A stretch of 15,388 nucleotides of DNA. Source: Russula earlei (lineage: Eukaryota; Basidiomycota; Agaricomycetes; Russulales; Russulaceae). Within the stretch, counting starts at the first letter, position 1; every line of letters starts with the position of its first letter. The position numbers and the translations under genes were made by a program. Shown piece by piece: positions 9,800 through 15,388 of this stretch. The DNA lies in the NCBI GenBank assembly GCA_025769875.1, contig JAGFNK010001071.1:1-15388 (forward strand), given 5' to 3'. The notes beneath the pieces were generated by a model that saw only the letters and a list, made by a program, of their open reading frames with translations, was not told the DNA's origin and did not search any database.

Positions 9800-10769
9800 C
9801 TATCGAGAATGTAACATGACAAGGCAGGCGAAATGGATTTCTTTGACATGGGGTGCCATTATAGACCATTTGCTTTGACACTGCTTTGGTGTCCGGGTCG
9901 CTCCCATGGCCTTTGAAATGGAAACCCAAAATCCTCGAGCGGACATGTCCGATTTACCTTCCCGGGCCAACTCCTCAATTGCGTGATGAAGTTGGCCTTC
10001 CTCCTCCGAAGACCAGGCTCCTTTTCCATACAGATGCAGCGTCAGAAGGTCTTGATAGAACACATATCAGGAGACATACCTCTCCGTCTGATGCCCTGAT
10101 ATTGTGTGTGTTGGCGAAACCGGTCGCTACAGTCGGCCGGTGAGCGCTGCACTAATTCTGCGACGGCAACCCAGTCATTTCCTTTCTTCTGGACAGCTCT
10201 GTTGGGAGGAGGGAGATAAGAAAGGAAACATGTGGAGACTGACAGACGTCTCACCTGCGCAGCTGCTCATCCTCCGCAGCCCCCCACTTCCCTGCTTTAG
10301 CAAGGGGATCACGCGCACGCCGAACGTGGTAAAAGACGGACTTGACCCCCCTCTGGGGCACGGCACGAGCTAAAGCACACATATAACACATATATCGGCA
10401 TTACTTGAGTATACACCGACCGATGCGGCTCCAAAACCCATTAGTAGGCTGGGAAGAGTATATGAGATCATCCAACTGCTCGTCATCCAGGTCATTTTCC
10501 TAAACGGCAGTGCGTTAGCAAAACAAATGATGATTCCAATGCATTGCGCACCTTCTTGTACGTCCCTAATGCGGCATGAACTTGTCCTACCTCCTCCCTA
10601 GTGAACGGACCCTTACGACATGATATGCCTGAGCAAGTTGAAAATCACGTCTGAGGCTAGAAACTTCAAAAGCTCACTCACCAGCGTCCCCGAATTGCTT
10701 GACACTCATCCATTGTGTTGCTAGGAACTCGGGTATGTCCTCTGGAGATACAGTACAATGCTGATTCAT
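9800..10769 (-). CDS. TTF1/Reb1-like Myb-domain protein, apparently C-terminally truncated
   Basis: Exons are 10682-10769, 10552-10628, 10421-10499, 10255-10369, 10080-10198 and 9800-10020; introns of 53, 52, 51, 56 and 59 nt keep frame throughout. The protein has about 232 residues. In order it shows the KGPFTREE segment (36-43), GFWSRIARAVP (76-86), KSVFYHVRRARDPL (91-104), Myb repeat 1 (108-148; W110, W129, ADCSDRFRQH) and Myb repeat 2 (160-211; W162, W191, W211, PKQCQSKW). This order matches the basidiomycete relatives of Reb1/TTF1, which bind rDNA or genic terminators and block RNA polymerase or replication forks. Known family members continue past CQSKW with a further conserved block of roughly 80-90 residues; here the frame reads 21 unrelated residues and stops. 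The start ATG at 10769 follows an in-frame stop; a TATAG just upstream could instead be a splice acceptor to an unseen N-terminal exon. It may be a decaying gene or a repressor-like isoform. Identity is confident, integrity is not. Confidence 0.8.
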
Positions 10770-10843
10770 ATGCTATATTTCCTGGAGGACATTAGTGAAT
10801 GCGGAGGGACATACTTCGTTCCGACATACGCAATTGAGTATAA

Positions 10844-10940
10844 CCAGGTGGAACGCAAAAAGGGGAAATGTTCATAGGTGGCGAGTTAAGTATCTGTCTA
10901 CTACACGGCCGCTACGAGCCGGAGTCGCGGGCCGAAGTGG
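10844..10940 (+). repeat. Dispersed repeat, copy 3 (fragment)
   Basis: It shares ACCAGGTGGAAC, then GGCGAGTTAAGTATCTGTC (from 10881), CTACACGGCC and GCGGGCCGAAGTGGCC with copies 1 and 2, then diverges. The 12-mer GGCCGCTACGAG within it recurs at about 11059-11070. It lies just upstream of the Myb gene start, in its likely promoter. Confidence 0.65.
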
Positions 10941-11342
10941 CCACAGGAAGGAATTATTGCAGCAAGTCCCAAGTCTAATATAATAAGATTATTTCAGTGT
11001 CTCACTGTGGGGCACGAACACTGAGGATCCAAGGCGAACTATCTGAGTGTACAAGTAAGGCCGCTACGAGGTACGCGCATGCACGCGTACGCACTGGTAA
11101 CTACATTTCAACTATGGACGGTGTTCTTTAATGACAGGTAAAGCAAATGTCCATGTGAGCGAATCAAGTCCCTTTCCGTTCGCTAGGTGCAGCCTCGGCA
11201 TGCGTGTGCATACAGGCGCGCGCGACTTCGACACGTCATACGGTCTGTGCGCAAGCGCGCGATGGGTGGTAAGGACGAAAAATGATAACTAGGGGTAATG
11301 TGTCACAGCGACAATAAGAGGAATGGGGACATACAGGACATC
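10941..11342. other. Intergenic DNA rich in alternating purine-pyrimidine tracts
   Basis: No gene seen. 11071-11094 alternates purine and pyrimidine without a break for 24 bp and contains a near palindrome (GTACGCG, 6-bp loop, CGCGTAC). Further runs (GCATGCGTGTGCATACA near 11199; GCGCGCGC near 11217) follow. Such tracts can adopt Z-DNA under supercoiling. Confidence 0.5.
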
Positions 11343-11804
11343 CTAGTTGGGTTCGCAGTCGATGTAGATAATGTCCTGCTCAGCAGGGCCTTGAGGAGAG
11401 GCGATGGTCTGGAGGCGCGCGCGTTTACGCTGCCGGGATGAGCTTGATGCTGATGTGGGAGCGGGGTCCACAGCCTCACGCAGCCGGTCGAGATCCTGCT
11501 GCACACCTTGGAGTTCCCTCAGCACACCATCGAACTCCTGGCGGAGAGTGGTGAGCTCTTTGAAAGCTTCATCGCGCTCCTCTCCGAGACGATCAATCCG
11601 TTGCTGGAAAGGCTGAGCCTCCGCGCGGTCACGGGCTTCCCATGCGCGGGCCATTGACTCGTCGTCCTTGTGATCGTCGAGATGGAACTGCAAGTGGCGG
11701 CACACATGACATTGTTGGCCATGTGTGATGATGCGACGAGTCTGGTTGTAAGTCCAACGTAGGACTGGAGGGGGAGGACGACCAGTCTGTTTGGTTCTGG
11801 CCAT
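11343..11804 (-). CDS. Coiled-coil protein with histone H3-like N-terminal tail
   Basis: This uninterrupted frame has 153 codons from the first ATG (context ACATGGCC). The N-terminus reads MARTKQTGR; without Met this equals histone H3 residues 1-8 except Ala7 to Gly, including the position equivalent to lysine 4. Then come RWTYNQTRRIITH and a possible zinc knuckle H28-x3-C32-x2-C35-x5-H41; a Glu/Arg/Leu-rich coiled coil (about 58-112); a Ser-rich linker; basic QRKRARL (125-131), a likely nuclear signal; and IIYIDCE (145-151), which fits a SUMO-interaction motif. The paralogue at 12898-13584 aligns from RWTYN to IDCE. Next to it, this copy has a stop (TAG at 11343-11345) where the paralogue reads CAG, and homology continues past the stop (DV-YVP), so the C-terminus is shortened by roughly 25 residues. 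No enzymatic domain is seen. A nuclear, chromatin-directed adaptor is my inference. Confidence 0.75.
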   Translation of the reverse strand: MARTKQTGRPPPPVLRWTYNQTRRIITHGQQCHVCRHLQFHLDDHKDDESMARAWEARDRAEAQPFQQRIDRLGEERDEAFKELTTLRQEFDGVLRELQGVQQDLDRLREAVDPAPTSASSSSRQRKRARLQTIASPQGPAEQDIIYIDCEPN

Positions 11805-12182
11805 GTATAAGAGCTGAGTGAAAGACAAGACAAAAGAAAAAGGGAATCGCGGAATTACGTTGTGCCTGCTCGACTCTCCGCCCGTCGGGAATATGCTTAT
11901 TGAAATGCAGGGGCCTCCTTTTTAGGAAATAGGTATGATCTGCACGCATGGAGGGAGAGGGAAGATGCAAGCGAGCGACTGTGGGAGAGAGAGAGGAGAG
12001 TGAGTCCAGGGAAGATCAGAGTGCCAGCATGAGGAGGTACGTACGTTCTTGCGGGGTCAACCAATATACCCCCCCCATTCACATGTGCAACGCAACACAT
12101 ATGCACATATACGTAAAACACATATCGATATCAGCAATGAGACGTAAGTTTACAACATCCTGCTCATTAAGGTATGAAATGG
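11700..12182. repeat. Segmental duplication, copy A (pairs with 13795-14277)
   Basis: Long near-identical blocks occur here and about 2,095 bp to the right: AATATGCTTATTGAAATGCAG near 11889, AGGTATGATCTGCA near 11931, GAGCGACTGTGGG near 11972, AGTGCCAGCATGAGGAGG and TACGTACGTTC near 12030. The unit spans the 5' end of the H3-tail-like gene, its promoter, and at 12150-12182 (minus) the last codons of the Spt5-like gene (NEQDVVNL against YEQDVVNL). The match ends near 12182, just before repeat copy 2 begins. It therefore holds the promoter of the H3-tail-like gene (11805 onwards). Confidence 0.85.
12150..12182 (-). pseudogene. Relic of the 3' end of a KOW/Spt5-like gene
   Basis: The minus strand reads SYLNEQDVVNL, matching the C-terminus SYFYEQDVVNL of the gene at 14229-15388. 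Nothing of that gene continues upstream, where the repeat element starts. It is the end of a duplicated gene copy whose body was lost or never included. Confidence 0.7.
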
Positions 12183-12206
12183 CAAGCAAATAAATAAATA
12201 ACACGG

Positions 12207-12873
12207 GGTTGTGAGGCCGCAATTATATGGACCCAGGAGAAGGGGAGAACTGGGAAACATGAGACATCCACTTAGCCACAGCGACGACCACTACATACCA
12301 CCCCAGCAGACTACCGTCCTCAGAAGCCTGAGCACATTACGTCGCTATTTAGCCAGTGACCGCCTCTGAAACACGATGTACGCGCTGTGAGATACAAATT
12401 CGGATTCCAAACAAAATATGAACGATCACTGACTCGTGGTGGAACAAAGGGGAGACCTGATTCGTGAGCGCAAGGTTAAGTATCTGTCCACTACACGGCC
12501 TGTGCAAACCGGAGAACGACGGGCCGTAAGTGCCCTATCACCATGCGGCGATAATTGCCCTATCACATGCGGCGATAATTGCCCCGATGACGGAGATATG
12601 CGCTTTCATGCAAAATTCTCCTGGCAAAATGCTGGATCTGGCGTGCTCACGTATGTAAAGTGTTTTGTGAATCTGGTCAGGAATGCTTGTCGTTCGGCCA
12701 GCCCTGAGGCAGATCTATGATCCCAGTGACGTCGTACGCTTTTGCCGGCCATAGTGCCGAGTGCACGGAGTTCATATCAATGGCATGTATTAAGTTTGAA
12801 GCGTCATATCGTAGTAAATCTACGAGGACTGTATCAAACCATGGAACATATTGACATTGTCATGAACAACCTG
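12207..12873 (+). repeat. Dispersed repeat, copy 2 (longest)
   Basis: It has the same ordered blocks as copy 1, with two extra stretches: about 185 bp after the GCAATTATATGGACC block (near 12232-12415) and about 200 bp before TATTGACATTGTCATGAAC (12848). Inside, a 25-26 bp unit ending GCGGCGATAATTGCCC occurs twice in tandem (about 12535-12585). There is no coding capacity of note (a plus frame at 12436-12720 is repeat sequence). It ends about 25 bp before the stop of the neighbouring minus-strand gene. Confidence 0.75.
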
Positions 12874-12897
12874 CTATGGTACATGCTATATCATATA

Positions 12898-13584
12898 TCA
12901 ATCCTGTGAAGTCCTGGAGTCAGAGCAGCGATGAGTCATAGCAATAGGTGGGAGTGGAGGGGGGACATACGGTACATCCTGCTCAGATTCGCAGTCAATG
13001 GCAATGACGTCCCGCTCTGCATGACATAGTGGGGTTGAGGAGTCTTGATGAGCGATGGTCGCGAGGCGCAGGCGTTTATGCTGTCCGGATGAGCATGATG
13101 GGGAGGCGGGAGTGCAGCCCACAGTCTTGCGTGGCTGATCGACGGCACGATCCACAAGGGCGCGCTGTAGTTCGTTGCGCGCGTCGAGGCTCTCCTTCAG
13201 CTTCGTTCGCGCATTTCCGAGTTCCTGACGCAGCGCCGCGAGCTCTTCGAGGAAGTCGTCCCGCTCCTGTTCGAGACGATCAATCCTTCCCTGGAAAGGA
13301 CGAGAAGCGGCGCGGTCACGGGCTTGATATGCAGAGTCCAGCGACTTTTCTTCTTCAGACTTTTCTTCGTCATCCATTGTAGCTGCGAGGTGATGCTCCT
13401 GCCACCTCCGGCAAGGAATGCAGTGGGACGGATGTGTGATGACGCGCAGCCTTTCGTTGTATCTCCAAGTCCAAGTCAAAGGCTTATGATGATAAGTCTT
13501 TTGGCCGCTTCTGCCAAACGGGGACCATGACGCGGACATAAAACCACCGCGTCTGTGAACAAGAATTTCTTTGGCTTCGGACAT
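12898..13584 (-). CDS. Coiled-coil paralogue of the H3-tail-like protein
   Basis: A single-exon frame of 228 codons. From residue 37 it parallels the 11343-11804 protein: WRYNERLRVITH, possible zinc knuckle H51-x3-C55-x2-C58-x5-H64, acidic DDEEKSEEEKS, coiled coil (about 86-148) with the shared ARDRA..PFQxRIDRLxxERD core, HKRLRL basic patch (169-174), and VIAIDCE (193-199), a SUMO-interaction-like motif with acidic flank. It extends 29 residues past the point where the first copy stops (SEQDVPYVPPPLPP, then a Ser/Arg-rich end). The N-terminus differs: MSEAKEILVHRRGG replaces MARTKQT, though GQKTYHHK sits where the H3-like tail would align, so this copy may have gained a new start. No recognised family. 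Upstream lies a GC-rich hairpin (13636-13665) and the relic of a third copy. A nuclear scaffold or adaptor is plausible; partner unknown. Confidence 0.7.
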   Translation of the reverse strand: MSEAKEILVHRRGGFMSASWSPFGRSGQKTYHHKPLTWTWRYNERLRVITHPSHCIPCRRWQEHHLAATMDDEEKSEEEKSLDSAYQARDRAASRPFQGRIDRLEQERDDFLEELAALRQELGNARTKLKESLDARNELQRALVDRAVDQPRKTVGCTPASPSCSSGQHKRLRLATIAHQDSSTPLCHAERDVIAIDCESEQDVPYVPPPLPPIAMTHRCSDSRTSQD

Positions 13585-13635
13585 GTCTGAGAAGGGACCT
13601 CGAAATGGAGAGCTGCGAGGAGATGTGAACGAAAA

Positions 13636-13675
13636 ACGGTGGGGGCGGGATTTACGTATTGAGCTCCCGCCCGCT
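13636..13675. repeat. GC-rich inverted repeat upstream of the coiled-coil paralogue
   Basis: GGGCGGGA (within 13638-13650) and TCCCGCCC (within 13660-13674) form 8-bp perfect arms around a 14-bp loop, 50-90 bp upstream of the start at 13584. It could be a paired binding site for a GC-box factor or a leader hairpin. An inverted CCAAT (ATTGG) follows near 13745. Confidence 0.45.
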
Positions 13676-13779
13676 CATATGTTCCTGCCACGCTTTCTGA
13701 GTTATGCATTCGAGGCCGAATAGAATTGAGTGAGCCGAGCTACTGATTGGCTCGTGGCTACGTGGGCTAGTTAGCCGTG

Positions 13780-13960
13780 GAATTCCCAATTGCAGCACGA
13801 ACCACATCGCCGGCAATGTGTGATGATGTGTAGTGTCTCGTTGTTAAGTCCGATGTGGGACCGGCCTCAGAGGACAAGCGGTTCTGTTTAGTTCTGGTCC
13901 GAGTGAAAGATAAGACAACAAAAAAGGGAATGTGGAATTTACGTACTGCCTGCATGTGCC
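13780..13960 (-). pseudogene. Start-less relic of an H3-tail-like gene copy
   Basis: The minus strand reads TRTKQNR, then DNA alignable to the first about 130 nt of the 11343-11804 gene (AAGTCC, the CATCATCACACAT block). The promoter and leader match well, but a gap of about 11 nt removes the initiator ATG found in copy A, and the Cys-Cys region is scrambled (homology fades near 13790). No coiled coil follows. It shows that the RTKQ-type N-terminus was ancestral to more than one family member here. Confidence 0.7.
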
Positions 13961-14277
13961 TCGCATGAGAATATGCTTATTGAAATGCAGTGGCTTCCTT
14001 TTCTGGAAATAGGTATGATCTGCATGCATGGAGAGAGAGGGAAGAGGAAGGGAAGATGCGAGCGAGCGACTGTGGGGGAGAGAGAAGAGAGTGATTCCAG
14101 GGAAGATCAAAGTGCCAGCATGAGGAGGTACGTACGTTCTCGTGGGGTCAACCAATCCCCCCCCCCCTCACACGTACGTACGCAACACATATGCGCATAC
14201 AGATATTGATATCGGCAATGAGACAAAGTTATTTCATGAGTAAATTTACAACATCCTGTTCATAAAAGTATGAAACG
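13795..14277. repeat. Segmental duplication, copy B (pairs with 11700-12182)
   Basis: See copy A for the shared blocks. Copy B contains the gene relic, its promoter, and the intact 3' end of the KOW gene. Differences include an extra GAAGAGGAAGG insertion near 14041, a longer C-run near 14157-14166, and an alternating ACGTACGTACG stretch near 14171. Because the KOW gene is whole here, copy B has the more ancestral junction. Confidence 0.85.
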
Positions 14278-15388
14278 GCCCCAGAAGCCTCCAGCTCAAC
14301 AGTGCAGCACCCGTGTTTCGACTCGATCACTTTCCCCACTTGCCCAGTCCAGCGGTGTCCGATAATGAGTACCTTGTTGCCTTCGGATGGCGGCCACGGG
14401 ATTAGATAGGTTGGGTTGATGGAAATCTGGGCGGGTCTCCCCCTCTGGATCACAGAGACGACAACTTCATTCGGTTGTGCTTCGATCTTTTGCCTTGCAG
14501 CTGGAACTGTCTTTGCACCAAGTCCCTCTATCTTGGCATGTAAAGATGACGTTGGGACACCCCGAACATAAAATGGGATACATTCCTCACATAACCGTTC
14601 CTGGATTTCTTCCGCAAAGAGCCAGTGTTTCCAGACTCGTTTGGAATAAGCATGAAGAATTCAGTATTCACCAAAGAACTCACCAGGTCCTTGAGGCAGG
14701 CTCCAAGGCGAGGATGCGCTCTCCTCGTGTTCCACAGGTTCTGGAGTGATTGACCTCGGTAGATCTTCTGGAGGAGGCGTAAGGTTGGAGCGACTCGACG
14801 ACGCTATCGACATATGTCTATCGAAAACGCTTGTGAGGGGAGACGTAATGAATGGGTCATCGTGGTTCGTGAGGAACTCACTCGAGTTGAATATCATCAA
14901 GCTTGACCCGTTGGCGTAGTGGGCCATGAGACATCAGCTTTGCATCCAATTCAACGTCGACACTACTGCCGTCGTCTGCTTTGACGAGACCATGATACCC
15001 CTTTAGGGGACCTCTGATAATAGAGACTCTCCGTCCCTCCCAAACGCCATTGCGCTCGGGCTTGGGCAGAGCCGTGGTTTGGACGCCCGAAACTGCTATG
15101 TCGTCTTGGTCAATCAGAACCTGAAGACTGTCTGTATTTGCTGGAAGAATGGATCTCAATAAACTCACGCGCTGCCCGTTGGTCTCGTCTATAATCTCTG
15201 CTCTGCCACCAGAGATTTGCGTTACAAGGCCCCTGCGCGTGGCCCCACCTGCCCCAGGAAATTCGACATACAGACCACGCTTGAGTTGGAAAAAACGGTG
15301 GGGAGCAGTGTAAAACTGAAGGCTAAATGCTGATGTATATTGCCGTTTTCAGCGCACTTGGCGGAGCTTGAATCCACCCAAATCGGTG
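14229..15388 (-). CDS. Spt5-like KOW-domain protein, 5' end beyond the window
   Basis: Exons are 15358-15388 (partial), 14882-15315, 14684-14829 and 14229-14635; introns of 42, 52 and 48 nt keep frame and give 338 visible residues. The segment GFKLRQFYTAPHRFFQLKRGLYVEFPG precedes a first small beta-type unit; a clear KOW domain follows at about residues 100-154 (EGRRVSIIRGPLKGYHG... VDVELDA... RQRVKLDDI). A Ser/Pro-rich linker (TPPPEDLPRSITPEP) comes next, then WKHWLFAEE, and a second KOW-like unit at the C-terminus (NKVLIIGHRWTGQVGKV... CTVEL). KOW units of Spt5/NusG proteins bind nucleic acid and RNA polymerase during elongation. Agaricomycetes carry many divergent Spt5-like genes, often in repeat-rich regions, and this looks like one of them rather than the essential Spt5: the CTR-type repeats are not seen. 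Its 3' end belongs to the local duplication. Start and N-terminal (NGN) region lie outside the window. Confidence 0.8.

Noticed and set aside
9675..9929. Minus-strand frame with HNMDRCNETAATFHNNH as a possible continuation of the Myb-type gene
   Set aside because: No splice junction joins it in frame to CQSKW and the residues do not resemble the family's C-terminal module.
11405..11616. Plus-strand Ser/Arg-rich frame, like an SR protein
   Set aside because: Antisense shadow of the coiled-coil coding region.
11973..12193. Frames on both strands within the segmental duplication (for example 11948-12193 plus, and 13973-14209 plus in the other copy)
   Set aside because: Both copies keep a similar frame only because the DNA is duplicated; the residues are low-complexity and the region is the promoter of the H3-tail-like gene.
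12436..12720. Plus-strand 94-codon frame
   Set aside because: It is made of the dispersed repeat, which is interrupted by stops or indels in the other copies.

Overview
The window looks like nuclear DNA of an agaricomycete (mushroom-forming) basidiomycete. The genes are dense and split by many short GT-AG introns of about 42-60 nt. They include a FunK1-type fungal protein kinase, a Spt5-like KOW protein, a TTF1/Reb1-like Myb protein and an F-box protein, a gene mix typical of that class. No rRNA, tRNA, CRISPR array or autonomous transposon was recognised. Species cannot be told from the sequence.

Layout, left to right. Positions 1 to about 1311 (minus) hold the 3' part of a single-pass membrane protein with a long Ser/Pro/Arg-rich tail, running off the left edge. 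Positions 1312-3169 have no recognised gene; they contain a pyrimidine-rich promoter-like tract, a strong hairpin and a fragment of a dispersed repeat. Positions 3170-5905 (minus) encode a FunK1 kinase in four exons with intact catalytic residues. A copy of the dispersed repeat fills the FunK1 promoter. Positions 6333-7685 (minus) encode an F-box protein. About 850 bp of intergenic DNA separates it from a divergent plus-strand gene (8536-9479), a SAP-like protein with an SV40-type nuclear localisation signal and a GC-AG intron. Positions 9800-10769 (minus) encode a six-exon TTF1/Reb1-like double-Myb protein that appears to have lost its C-terminal module. A repeat fragment and alternating purine-pyrimidine DNA follow.

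The right third is a duplicated cluster on the minus strand. Two intact paralogues (11343-11804 and 12898-13584) and one relic (about 13795-13960) form a family with an H-x3-C-x2-C-x5-H motif, a coiled coil, a basic nuclear signal and a SUMO-interaction-like C-terminus. The first begins MARTKQTGR, so after Met removal it copies the histone H3 tail ARTKQTAR except for one residue. A segment of about 480 bp that joins the 5' end of this family to the 3' end of the Spt5-like KOW gene (14229-15388, itself complete at its 3' end) occurs twice, which shows local segmental duplication.

Many of the genes point to the nucleus (KOW, Myb terminator-like, SAP-like, H3-tail-like). Nothing in the sequence proves that they act together. 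The most notable candidate for something undescribed is the H3-tail-like paralogue family and the duplicated KOW/H3-mimic unit that carries it.
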